Below, one piece after another: positions 6,683 through 15,162 of a DNA stretch of 40,256 bases; the stretch's first letter is position 1; each line of letters opens with the position of its first letter. The stretch spans positions 1-40,256 of the IMG/VR virus record IMGVR_UViG_3300050192_000249; one strand, given 5' to 3'. The stretch is from a virus. Below the pieces are notes generated by a model that had not been told where the DNA came from, did no database searches, and saw nothing but the letters and a program-made list of their open reading frames with translations. Position numbers and translations under genes: made by a program.

Positions 6683-9600
6683 TCACGGCGGATCTTTACC
6701 GTGAGCCGCCCGTGCATCCGGCAGCTTGGCGAGGTCAATTGCGCCGCGGCATTCGGCGTGGGGACCTTGGGGAGGCGTTGGGGGAACCTGGTGGAGACGT
6801 TGTCGACCAAACGTCTCCACCGTTAAGTTGCCGTGCTTTGTGCCGGTTAGCGAGGCGGTGGAGACGTTGGGGACGTTTTCGCCATTTTCGGCGGTCCCCG
6901 CAGTGAGGTTTTCACGCGCTCTCCCTTCCAGGTCTGTATCCGGGCGGTCTTCTTGTGTTTTTTGCGCGCGAGCTTCTCTTGAAAGGTCTCCAAGGTCCCC
7001 CACGTCTCCACCGTCGCCGTAATCTGCTGAGTCTAAAGGCTCAATGTGGTGGAGACGTTGGTCGGGCAACGTCTCCACCAAGTCTCCACCAGCAGGGCAA
7101 ACGTCCCCACCGAGCGAATCCAGGAGGCTCAGGTTCCTCGAAGTAGGCCCACCTGGTTTGTCGCCATTCGCCGGGGTCAGAACATAAAGGACGCCTGTCT
7201 TATGATTGCTTTCGCCGACTCGCCTGACGGTAAGCCCGTTGAATACCCGATCACGCTTGACGCCGAGCGCCTTCCCCAGCCGGGTCTGTTGGGAGCGCTC
7301 CGATCCGTCACCTCGCACGGTGAGCATTAGATCCCGTTCTTCGCAAAACTTAGTCAGCTCGCTGACGCGCCTCGGCTCCTCCCGGTATGCTTCCCACCAT
7401 GCACCGGTGAATTCCCGCCATAGCTGGCCATCGCTGTCCGCCGCCGCATAGAGTTCGTTCAGATTGCCAAGGAAGCCGGGGATCTTCGCAACCTCCAGGA
7501 CGCCGCCCATCACCTCGGACCATTTCTCAAACGATCCCAAGCGCCTCGTGTGCAAGGGCCGCCCGGCGGCAATCCAGGCTTGGATCAACGTCAGTGCCGC
7601 GTGGACCAGCACCGAACGATTCGCCTTGGCCCACTCGGCGACCAGCGGATGTTTGAATCCGGCCCTCAGCCATGGCATGTCGATTCTGGGGTCAATACGA
7701 AGCCGGATACAGCGCCGGCTCATCTCATTTGAGAGTTGCGGATTATTGCCGGTCATCAGCCAAAGGGCATGGTTCTTAAGGTCCAGCATCCTGGTGATGC
7801 CGAGAATCCTGTCGGTCCAGGTGGGCTGGGTAACAACGGACGCCAGAGCGGAGGAATCCAGAACTCTCTTCTCGTTGAGATTATCGAGGAGGATCATGGG
7901 GCGGCCGGTGATCAGTTCCGCCGTGATCATCTTCCGGATATCGTCCTCGGCTTCCGGTAACGTGCGCCCTTCCGGGCCCGAACCGGTTGTGATGATGCCG
8001 ATCAGGCCGGCCAGCAAACCCTTCCCGGATCCCTGAGTGGGCGCCTCGATGAGGTGTATGGGAGAAAGGCCTTCGATCATGCGCTCCATGAAGGGCAGAA
8101 GGATTGCCGCCATCGCATGCGCCCGGTCCGAATCCCTCACGAACGGGAAGTCAACCAGCAGCTCATCCACCAGCAACGCTCTGGCGCGCGCGATCTGTTC
8201 TTCGCTTGGGTGGGTTGGGACTTCCCCAACATCCAGTGATGGGTCGGCGCACAGCCACAGGGCATCGTCGCGATGGTAACCAGGCTTAGATATGAGAACG
8301 CCGTCTCTTCCGAATGCCGGCGTGCGAACCACCGATTCCAACGGCGGCAACGTGAAATCCGGGTTGACCAGCATGTCGCGGGCGGTATCTCGCGACGGGG
8401 GCGCTGCAAGCACGGTCTCCTCGGTTATCTTGTGCCAGTTCGCGCTTCGAGCCAACATGCCGTACACCGCCGTCTCGCCGAGAGGCTCGATCTTCGTGCT
8501 CGCGCCGTCGCCGGCAATGCGCACAAGGGCGCCAGCTTTCTGGAAGAGGAATGGCTTGTCAGAGCTACCCGCTCCGGGGGGTTCGTTAATCGCATGAATC
8601 GCGCCCCAGGCATCGGCGATCACGTCACGCAACTGCCGGTTGTTGACCTGGATGCTTCGCAAGGGCGCGGGCTGTGGTTCGTCCATCAGCGCGGTTGCGG
8701 CTGCTCCTCTCCCTCCGCTACTGAATGCACCAGTCGGAGCCGACCTCCGTGGGCGGGCGATTTCCACCACTTTTAACTGCTTCCGTAACGTGGTGACCGG
8801 CATGCGGACCTTGCCACATCGCGTTTGGATCAGCCTGAGGTGCCGATCCTGTTCAATCGGATCGAGCCGGCCGACTTCCGAGAGGATCGGCTCGAGTAGT
8901 CGGCTGAGACCCGCATCCGGGATCTCGATATTGAGTTTCGAGATCGCCAGTTCGAGCGGGGTCTGCGCGGCCGCGAGGATGGCTTCGAAATCGGCTGCCG
9001 TCTTGCCGGACGCGAAGAACTCGTTGACGTCGATTTTGGCGTCGGCCAGTAGGTCGTCGGCTTCGGCGCTGCCGCCATGCAGACCGGCCAGCTTCTCACG
9101 TGCAGCCTGCTGCTTTTCGCCAAGAGGTAAAACGGCCACCCGTGTCGCGATTCCGTGCTGTGCCAGGATGCGCGCCGTTTTCAGCGCTCCCTGCATGCCG
9201 GCCTCCGAGATCTCGTTGTCCTGGCAGATGTAAACGGTCTTTACGCCGGCGAGTTTCGGCAGCAACCGTTCCCAGTCGGCCTCGCGGATCTGCACCGTCA
9301 CCGGCGACACCACCGGGAATCCGTGCTCCATCAGGGAAATGCAGTCCGTGACCCCTTCTGTGATGATGACCCGGTCCGGTTTTGACAGGAGCACGTCTTC
9401 GTTGTAGAGAACGTCGTTCCGGATGCACATCGAGACGTGGCTGTTGTTTCGGTCGTTGTGGATCGCCAGTTTCTTGTACTTCGACTTCTCCCATTCCTGA
9501 TCCGGCGTCCAAGGCGTGCGCCGTCCGATCATGAAGACGACGTGTCCGCGGCTCCAATATGGGAAGACGATCCGGCCATCGAAGAACGGGACCAGGCCGT

Positions 9601-10243
9601 CCTGCGCGGTGGGCCGGAAGACGGAAGTGGCTGCCAGTTCGCGCATGGTGAAGGCGCCGGGCCCGTCCATCAAAGCGCGCGCCACGCTGGGCGAGCCATT
9701 TTCCGCGTACCCGATCTGGAGCCGGCTGATCGTCTCCTCGCTGATCCCGTATTTCCCCCGAAACCAGGCGAGGACTTCCTGATTCCCGACCAAGCGCTGG
9801 TGATACACGTCTGCACACGCGGTTAGCGCCTCACGAATGCGAAGAGTAATTTGGTGAGCTTCCTCGGCTTCTTCCGGGCTGCCGGAAGCGAGCTTTGACA
9901 GCGGCGGCAGTCGAACGCGCGCAGCCAGGAAGTCGCGTGCCCGCCGGTGAGAATCCGGCATCGAGCCAGACTGCCCGCGAGTGACTACGCCGAACCGGAC
10001 GAACTCGACCAACTGCAGCACGTCGCCGCCGGTGCCGCAGGCGTGGCAAAACCAGCCCTGCTTGTCGCGCCAGACGTGAAGCGAACGGTGCGACTGGCTC
10101 CGGTGGTTCGGGCAATCGCAGAACAGGGTCTGCTGCGATTCCTGGGTGATACGGTCGCCGAGGAGTTCGCGGGCGATCTCTCCGATGTCCACATCGGTCA
10201 CCTGCCGGTAGTAAGTGTGGACATCTACCGGAGGCGCAGTCAC
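6683..10243 (-). CDS. Phage-type DNA primase (CHC2 zinc finger + Toprim) fused to a P-loop ATPase
   Basis: The 1186-aa protein begins with a primase zinc finger: C44, H47, C66 and C69 (CPNH and CHACG). A DnaG-like core follows, with the Toprim acidic motif ITEGVTD (E296) and the downstream Asp motif ICQDNE (D341), so it should make RNA primers. After a linker with Gly/Ala-rich sequence near residues 500-520, a second domain carries a Walker A motif APTQGSGKG at about residue 737 and an aspartate-rich strand ILLDNLN, consistent with a replicative ATPase/helicase. The final 130 residues are low in complexity and contain two copies of a VETL/VETF...QRLH peptide, encoded by palindromic DNA repeats. 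It overlaps the RecD2-like gene by four bases (ATGA), so the two are translationally coupled. It is the central replication protein of this element. Confidence 0.92.
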   Translation of the reverse strand: MTAPPVDVHTYYRQVTDVDIGEIARELLGDRITQESQQTLFCDCPNHRSQSHRSLHVWRDKQGWFCHACGTGGDVLQLVEFVRFGVVTRGQSGSMPDSHRRARDFLAARVRLPPLSKLASGSPEEAEEAHQITLRIREALTACADVYHQRLVGNQEVLAWFRGKYGISEETISRLQIGYAENGSPSVARALMDGPGAFTMRELAATSVFRPTAQDGLVPFFDGRIVFPYWSRGHVVFMIGRRTPWTPDQEWEKSKYKKLAIHNDRNNSHVSMCIRNDVLYNEDVLLSKPDRVIITEGVTDCISLMEHGFPVVSPVTVQIREADWERLLPKLAGVKTVYICQDNEISEAGMQGALKTARILAQHGIATRVAVLPLGEKQQAAREKLAGLHGGSAEADDLLADAKIDVNEFFASGKTAADFEAILAAAQTPLELAISKLNIEIPDAGLSRLLEPILSEVGRLDPIEQDRHLRLIQTRCGKVRMPVTTLRKQLKVVEIARPRRSAPTGAFSSGGRGAAATALMDEPQPAPLRSIQVNNRQLRDVIADAWGAIHAINEPPGAGSSDKPFLFQKAGALVRIAGDGASTKIEPLGETAVYGMLARSANWHKITEETVLAAPPSRDTARDMLVNPDFTLPPLESVVRTPAFGRDGVLISKPGYHRDDALWLCADPSLDVGEVPTHPSEEQIARARALLVDELLVDFPFVRDSDRAHAMAAILLPFMERMIEGLSPIHLIEAPTQGSGKGLLAGLIGIITTGSGPEGRTLPEAEDDIRKMITAELITGRPMILLDNLNEKRVLDSSALASVVTQPTWTDRILGITRMLDLKNHALWLMTGNNPQLSNEMSRRCIRLRIDPRIDMPWLRAGFKHPLVAEWAKANRSVLVHAALTLIQAWIAAGRPLHTRRLGSFEKWSEVMGGVLEVAKIPGFLGNLNELYAAADSDGQLWREFTGAWWEAYREEPRRVSELTKFCEERDLMLTVRGDGSERSQQTRLGKALGVKRDRVFNGLTVRRVGESNHKTGVLYVLTPANGDKPGGPTSRNLSLLDSLGGDVCPAGGDLVETLPDQRLHHIEPLDSADYGDGGDVGDLGDLSREARAQKTQEDRPDTDLEGRARENLTAGTAENGENVPNVSTASLTGTKHGNLTVETFGRQRLHQVPPTPPQGPHAECRGAIDLAKLPDARAAHGKDPP
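6791..7110. repeat. Cluster of GTGGAGACGTTG direct and inverted repeats inside the primase gene
   Basis: The 12-mer GTGGAGACGTTG occurs at 6791-6802, 6858-6869 and 7049-7060. Its complement occurs at 7067-7078, with variants at 6809-6820 (one mismatch), 7001-7011, 7079-7089 and 7099-7110. Two pairs make long hairpins: 6791-6801 with 6810-6820 (11-bp arms, 8-base loop), and 7049-7060 with 7067-7078 (12-bp perfect arms, 6-base loop). All lie within the last 430 bases of the primase reading frame. Iteron-like clusters in or next to initiator/primase genes can be replication origins; a protein-coding palindromic repeat is the other reading. Confidence 0.75.
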
Positions 10244-12417
10244 TGCCGTGTCTCCGGGTGGAGCAGGAAGGAGAGGAAGGTGTTTCGGCGGTCCACCTGG
10301 CGTTTGGCGGCACAGTTGTCGATGCCCCAGCGGTCGCCCACGATGATCACGCTCTCCTTCGCCCGCGTCACAGCGGTGTACAACAGATTGCGGTGGTGCA
10401 TGAAGGAATGCGACTTGTGGGCGATCACGACCGCGCAGGGAAATTCCGATCCCTGCACTTTGTGGATCGACGTCGCGTAGGCCAACTGGATATTGCCGAG
10501 CGCATCGCTTCCGCTCTTGATTTCTACCCGCCGGCCATCGAAATCGATGGAAAGGCCACCGTCCGGCACTGCGTCAACTACGACGCCCATCGCGCCGTTC
10601 ATGACGCCCAATTCGTAGTCGTTCTTCGTCTGGATCACCTTGTCGCCTGGATAAGGCCGCGCGCGATGGCCCGCCTCGACGGTAGAGACCTCAACCCCGA
10701 ACAACTTTCGCTGCAGAAGACGCTGCAACTCGATATTCAACTCCACTGTGCCAAGCGGGCCTTTGTGCGTCGGCGTGAGCACCTGAACTTCACGAATCAG
10801 GTCGTAACCGAGCCGCTCCTGCAGCACTTCCTCGAAGAGGAGCAGCAGCATCCGGCGCACGTCCTCGCGATCTGCGAATTTGTCGATGACGTACCAGGGC
10901 CGGCGCGCGCCGACGAACGAATCCGACGTGGGCCGCACCTCGCCGGTGAGGATGGCTGTGGAGTTCTCCTTGAGAACACCTGCCTGGCGGATGATCCGTG
11001 TCAGCACCGTGGTCGGGATCGCCATGGACCGCACAAGGTCCCGCAGGAGGTTGCCCGGGCCCACCGGCGGCAACTGGTTGTGATCGCCAACAAGAACCAC
11101 GGCGGTGCGCGTGCGATCCACCGCCTGGAATAACCGCCACGCAAGCGGGACATCCATCATCGAAACTTCGTCCACCACGAGAACGTCCGCTTCAATCGGG
11201 TTCAGCGCGTCCCGCGAATACGTGTGGCCGTTGAAGCCCAACAGCCGATGGATGGTGCTGGCCTCGTGGCCGACGACTTCTTCAAGGCGCTTGGCCGCCT
11301 TACCCGTGGGTGCGGCCAACACGACCTTCAATTCCAGTCGCTCGGCGATGCTGGTAATGGTCGATACAGCGTAAGTCTTGCCGCTACCGGCACCGCCGGT
11401 CATCAGCGAGATGGAGAAGTTGAGCGCGTTCCTGACTGCATCGCGCTGCTCGGGATTCAATTCGCCGCCTTCAGCATCGAGAAGCTGCTCTACCTCAGTG
11501 ACAGCGTGCGGGCCGCGCCGCCCGGCGGTCTTCAGGACCTCGGCGAGCTCCGTCTCCATGCGGTGGATTTCCGGATCGGCAACTACCAACCGCTCGAACG
11601 GCTGAGAGACAAGCAATCCTTCGACAATCAGGGCTTCGAGATGCCCCTCGATCACCTCGCGGCTGTCGAGCGTGTCCATCACCAGCAGCGTGTTGGCGCG
11701 GTCAAGCAGATCTTCGAATTCCACCCAGCAGTCGCCATCATCGAGCGCGGCCAGCACGCTGTAGTGAAGCCCCGCGCGAATCCGGGATGGCAGATCCTTC
11801 GGAGTTCCCATCTTGCGGGCGATCTTGTCGACCCGTTTGAAACCATAGCCGATGATTTCCCGCATCAGCACATACGGATCGTTTTCCAGGATCGGCACAA
11901 CCTGGCTGCCGAATTTGCCCACCAGCGTGGTGACCTGATGATGCGTCAGGCCGAAAGCCGACAGGTAAGCCATCGCGGTGTTGAAATCGCTGTTGGCGAC
12001 CCAGATGCGCTGCAGGTCGAGCGCGATCTCTACTGGCACCTTCGCGGCGGCCGCCACCGCCTCGGGGTTGGCCCGGATCGCTGCATCGAAGCCGCGCCCG
12101 AACTCATCGGCGATCTGGCGCGCCTTCACCGGACCGATGCCTTTCACGTCCGGGTGATTGGCGAGGAAGTTCGCCAGGCCGTCCGGGTCCATCTCCAGGT
12201 CATGGCCCATGAATTCGGCTTCGAACTGGCGCCCATACTTGGGATGATTCATCCAGTGGCCTTCCAGCAGAACCGGGTCGCTCTCCCTCACAAACACCTT
12301 GCCGGCGAATTTCACGATGGCGCCGTTGGCCGTGCGAAGGCGGCCGGCCGAGAATGCCGGCCCCGAGTAGAAGACCGTCTCCACGACGCCTCGAATGCTG
12401 GTGCGCTCTGCTGTCAT
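10240..12417 (-). CDS. RecD2-like superfamily 1 DNA helicase
   Basis: The 725-aa product has the layout of RecD2 helicases. There is an N-terminal OB-like domain (residues 1-80), then helix-hairpin-helix repeats (VKGIGPVKARQIADEFG near residue 95). The helicase core carries Walker A GGAGSGKT at about residue 340, motif II VVDEVSMMD near 408, the QLPPVGPG segment, and C-terminal motifs SIHKVQGSEF and YTAVTRAK. RecD2 enzymes unwind DNA 5' to 3'. In phage-like elements they support replication or recombination. The ATG at 12417 overlaps the upstream stop (ATGA) with AGGTGG six bases before it; an in-frame GTG at 12426 is the alternative. Its neighbours are the ERCC4 nuclease upstream and the primase downstream. 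Confidence 0.93.
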   Translation of the reverse strand: MTAERTSIRGVVETVFYSGPAFSAGRLRTANGAIVKFAGKVFVRESDPVLLEGHWMNHPKYGRQFEAEFMGHDLEMDPDGLANFLANHPDVKGIGPVKARQIADEFGRGFDAAIRANPEAVAAAAKVPVEIALDLQRIWVANSDFNTAMAYLSAFGLTHHQVTTLVGKFGSQVVPILENDPYVLMREIIGYGFKRVDKIARKMGTPKDLPSRIRAGLHYSVLAALDDGDCWVEFEDLLDRANTLLVMDTLDSREVIEGHLEALIVEGLLVSQPFERLVVADPEIHRMETELAEVLKTAGRRGPHAVTEVEQLLDAEGGELNPEQRDAVRNALNFSISLMTGGAGSGKTYAVSTITSIAERLELKVVLAAPTGKAAKRLEEVVGHEASTIHRLLGFNGHTYSRDALNPIEADVLVVDEVSMMDVPLAWRLFQAVDRTRTAVVLVGDHNQLPPVGPGNLLRDLVRSMAIPTTVLTRIIRQAGVLKENSTAILTGEVRPTSDSFVGARRPWYVIDKFADREDVRRMLLLLFEEVLQERLGYDLIREVQVLTPTHKGPLGTVELNIELQRLLQRKLFGVEVSTVEAGHRARPYPGDKVIQTKNDYELGVMNGAMGVVVDAVPDGGLSIDFDGRRVEIKSGSDALGNIQLAYATSIHKVQGSEFPCAVVIAHKSHSFMHHRNLLYTAVTRAKESVIIVGDRWGIDNCAAKRQVDRRNTFLSFLLHPETRQ

Positions 12418-12863
12418 GTACTCCACCTCGCGTGTGCGGCGAGCAAGTAGGCTTGCACAAAGTGGCAGGCGGCCTGGCGATTCAAACAGAAGAAGACCGG
12501 GATTCGGTAGTCGAGGATGATCGACAGAGCGTTCCCCAGCACCGCATTGGGGTGCGCCTCACCCCGGTAACGCCGCTGCAGAATGTCGGTAATGCCGGCC
12601 TCCACCACAACGCAAGCCGCCCGGTAGTCCGCGAGCTTCTGCAACTCCGCGCGAAACCGGTCCCGGCTGTGGATCACCGTGGAGACGAAATCGTCCAGCG
12701 TCTTCCGCTCCACCGCGACACACGCCTCGATCCCGTCCACGGAGTAATCCCCGGCTGGCAATGCCCGCCGCACTGCGGTTGCCAGCCGGGGATCGAACGA
12801 ATACGGTTCCTGTTCGCGCGTGTCGATGATGACGGTGGCGGGCTGCCGGCTAGAACGGGACAA
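12414..12863 (-). CDS. ERCC4-type structure-specific nuclease
   Basis: This 149-aa protein shows the ERCC4/XPF nuclease signature: IIDTREQEP at residues 12-20, LPAGDYSVDG at 35-44 and VERKTLDDFV at 51-60, giving the acidic and Lys residues of the GDX(n)ERKX(3)D metal site. Enzymes of this family cut branched or flap DNA. Small single-domain versions are common in phage replication-recombination blocks. It overlaps the DUF669 gene upstream and the RecD2 gene downstream, so the three are likely co-translated and probably work together on recombination intermediates. Confidence 0.92.
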   Translation of the reverse strand: MSRSSRQPATVIIDTREQEPYSFDPRLATAVRRALPAGDYSVDGIEACVAVERKTLDDFVSTVIHSRDRFRAELQKLADYRAACVVVEAGITDILQRRYRGEAHPNAVLGNALSIILDYRIPVFFCLNRQAACHFVQAYLLAAHARWST

Positions 12864-13308
12864 GGGCGTCCCCCGCCTCCTGCCGGAACTTGCCCGGTGT
12901 CCGGTCGTTCACGATGCGGCTGTTGAAGTAGATGTTCTCGTTGTCGCCCTTGGTCTTTTTGGTGACCTCGAGCTTCACGTCGAGCAGTTTGCTGAGATTC
13001 CTGGGCAGGTCCGACAGTTTCTCCAGGTCCAGACCGCAGATGTGCAGGTCGGTCTTCACGAACTTCAACGTGTTCGGGGTGAAGACGCTGTTGCGCCACA
13101 TGAGGCGGTTGACGTAGCGTGGCGCGAGGACACGGAGCGTCCACTTCAGCATCGGGTTGCCGGTGGTGTGCGCTTCCGCGATTTCCACCTTCTCCACAAC
13201 GACCTGATACTTCCCGTCGGGAACGCTCTCCATGTCTGAGCGCTCCGCCGGAGTTTCACTCTGGAAGTCGTCGTCAAACTGAGTCAGATCGATCGATTTG
13301 TTAGCCAT
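12850..13308 (-). CDS. DUF669 phage protein, probable ssDNA-binding
   Basis: The 152 residues contain the typical pattern of DUF669 phage proteins: a polar N-terminus rich in Asp/Glu and Ser, then PDGKYQVVVEKVEI, GNPMLKWTLRVL, and a beta-rich core ending in a charged tail (KFRQEAGDALVPF). Members of this family sit next to phage recombination ATPases and nucleases and are thought to act as single-strand-binding proteins; that role is inferred from family and context. The ATG at 13308 has AAGGAGAAG at suitable distance. It is flanked by the phage ATPase and ERCC4 genes. Confidence 0.85.
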   Translation of the reverse strand: MANKSIDLTQFDDDFQSETPAERSDMESVPDGKYQVVVEKVEIAEAHTTGNPMLKWTLRVLAPRYVNRLMWRNSVFTPNTLKFVKTDLHICGLDLEKLSDLPRNLSKLLDVKLEVTKKTKGDNENIYFNSRIVNDRTPGKFRQEAGDALVPF

Positions 13309-13333
13309 GTGCTCTTCTCCTTCGTGTTATGAC

Positions 13334-14101
13334 TTACTGCTTGGCCGCTGCCTGCGCGGGACGGCTCGGCTCGACAGCCTTGGCCGTAGGTGCCGCCACA
13401 GTCGCCGCGTTGTAGCACTCCTTGAACTTGCCGAAATCGAGTTCCAGCGTCTCGGGCAGGCGGCCCGTGCGGTCGCCGGCCTCGTAATACAGGCTCGGCT
13501 TGGTGCGAATCACGCGGCGCATACTCTGCTCCCCTTTTTCGCCGGAGATGGCTTCGAGGTCGCAGAACAGCACCATGTCGGCCATCCCGAGCACGATTTT
13601 GCGGGCCTTGTCGGGCAGCGTAGGTACCACGCGCATGTACTTGCCGGTGCGCGAGTCCACTTCCATCTCCTTGGCGTGCGAAATGAGGAACAACCCGTAA
13701 GGCAGGAAGGCGAGCTTGGTGAGGACGCGCTGGAATTCGTTGTTGACCAGCGCATAGCCCTTGCCGTAGCCCAGATCGGATTCGTGCTCGACCTTGAACT
13801 TTGCCAGGATGTATTCGGTGCAGAATTTGTAGGCGTTGTCGATCGTGTCCAGAATCACCGTCTTGAAAGGGTGTTTGCCTTCGACGATTTCGGCGCACGC
13901 CTTGCGCAGATCCTCCCAGGACTGAATGGGCACCTGATAAACATCCAGGGCATTGAGTCCGGGCTCGGTGGCCAGGAAGAGTGCGCCATCGGCTTGCGAG
14001 CAGAGGGTGGACTTCCCGATTTTCGTTTGCCCATACACCAGCACGGTCAGATCGGCCAGGTCGGGCTTCGGTTGAGTTTTCGTTGTCGGCAGTAACGGCA
14101 T
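13334..14101 (-). CDS. Phage RecA-fold ATPase (AAA_24 / Sak4-like)
   Basis: The 255-aa product carries Walker A GQTKIGKST at residues 24-32 and a Walker B-like strand TVILDTID at 81-88, followed by the HAKEMEVD segment typical of phage RecA-fold ATPases of the AAA_24/Sak4 type. These proteins promote single-strand annealing or RecA-like recombination in phages. The C-terminus (about 30 residues) is Ala/Pro-rich and probably flexible. The start at 14101 is chosen because AAAGGAGA precedes it; the longer frame up to 14245 overlaps the nuclease gene and looks spurious. With DUF669, ERCC4, RecD2 and the Cas4-like nuclease it makes a complete recombination module. Confidence 0.9.
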   Translation of the reverse strand: MPLLPTTKTQPKPDLADLTVLVYGQTKIGKSTLCSQADGALFLATEPGLNALDVYQVPIQSWEDLRKACAEIVEGKHPFKTVILDTIDNAYKFCTEYILAKFKVEHESDLGYGKGYALVNNEFQRVLTKLAFLPYGLFLISHAKEMEVDSRTGKYMRVVPTLPDKARKIVLGMADMVLFCDLEAISGEKGEQSMRRVIRTKPSLYYEAGDRTGRLPETLELDFGKFKECYNAATVAAPTAKAVEPSRPAQAAAKQ

Positions 14102-14118
14102 GGTTGCGTAGTCTCCTT

Positions 14119-15135
14119 TTAGAAAGTGGTCTCGGTGGGATCGTTGGGCAGCACCCGCAACTCCTCGTTGGGCGCCACCCGTTGGTAGAAGTTCTCGATG
14201 ACGTTGGGATTGCCATTCGAGCGGCAGAGCGCGAAGTACGCGCACGGCCTGTGATAGTTGAAGCAGAAGCCGGTATTTTGATAGAAGACGCCGCGGCGGC
14301 GGGCGTCGAGGTATGCCTGGGTCAGTTCCCAGAGTTCACTGCGCAGGATGTCGAAGCGGTCACGGGAGAGGTAAAGTACTTCCCGGTGGAGCATGGCCGG
14401 ATCGGTGTACTTTGCCGCGAGCCGCTCCTGAAACTCCTCGTCCGTCTCCGGCAGCTTCCGCTTTGCCGTGGTCTTGCCCGTCTTGGACTTTGCCAGCAGC
14501 TCCGCGCGGCGCGCCTGGTACTCTTCCTCCGTCTCGCCCTTACCCTGCTGGAGCTTCGCTTTGACGAGGATGTTGTAGAGGATGCCTGTGATGGTGATGC
14601 CCATCGCTTGCTCCACGTAATAGGCGTAGATGGTGATCTGGAAGTCCGTCCATAACCGCTCCAGATAGTCGGCGTCGAGCTGCGCGGCGGTTTTGTGTTC
14701 CAGCAGGAAGTAGTCGTCCCCGATTTGCACGATGCCATCGACCTTGCCGGCAAGGACGAAGCTGCGGGATGCCGCGCCGGTGGCGGGATTGACGATCGGA
14801 CCCTGGAACGTCTTCTCCAGCGCCACAATTTCGAACTCTTCCGTCGCATACCGCGCCGCGTAGGCCTTCATCAGAGCCGTGGCGTTGTGCCAGTCCCGGC
14901 GCTGGCCATCGTCATACAGCCGGTTAGGGCAGAGGGTGCCAATGAGATCCAGCACGCGCCCGAGATCGCGGCACTGCTGCCACAGTTCAAGGCACTGGTG
15001 CACGAGGGAACCGAAATGGAGGTTTCCATCACGCTCCAGACCAACCAGGTGTTGGATGTAGCGCCAGTCCACCGCCTTACGGCAGTTCCGGAACAGCGAC
15101 CACATGGAGTAGGTAGAGATGAGTGGCTGCGTCAT
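14119..15135 (-). CDS. Cas4/AddB-like PD-(D/E)XK exonuclease with Fe-S cysteines
   Basis: The 338-aa protein shows a PD-(D/E)XK active site: FGSLVHQCLE near residue 45, GKVDGIV with D133, and LLEHKTA with E146 and K148. Cysteines C18, C291, C298 and C304 bracket the fold in the arrangement used by Cas4 and AddB nucleases to hold a 4Fe-4S cluster, with the last three in a Cx6Cx5C cluster. A charged insertion of about 60 residues (190-250, many Lys/Glu) interrupts the second half. No CRISPR array or other cas gene is present, so a phage recombination exonuclease is the better reading. It lies directly upstream of the RecA-fold ATPase in the same operon. Confidence 0.88.
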   Translation of the reverse strand: MTQPLISTYSMWSLFRNCRKAVDWRYIQHLVGLERDGNLHFGSLVHQCLELWQQCRDLGRVLDLIGTLCPNRLYDDGQRRDWHNATALMKAYAARYATEEFEIVALEKTFQGPIVNPATGAASRSFVLAGKVDGIVQIGDDYFLLEHKTAAQLDADYLERLWTDFQITIYAYYVEQAMGITITGILYNILVKAKLQQGKGETEEEYQARRAELLAKSKTGKTTAKRKLPETDEEFQERLAAKYTDPAMLHREVLYLSRDRFDILRSELWELTQAYLDARRRGVFYQNTGFCFNYHRPCAYFALCRSNGNPNVIENFYQRVAPNEELRVLPNDPTETTF

Positions 15136-15162
15136 AGTGATTTGCGCTCCAGCGTTGCGGTT

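Noticed and set aside
14119-15135. Cas4-like gene as sign of a CRISPR system
   Set aside because: No repeat-spacer array and no other cas gene is visible. The neighbours are phage recombination genes.
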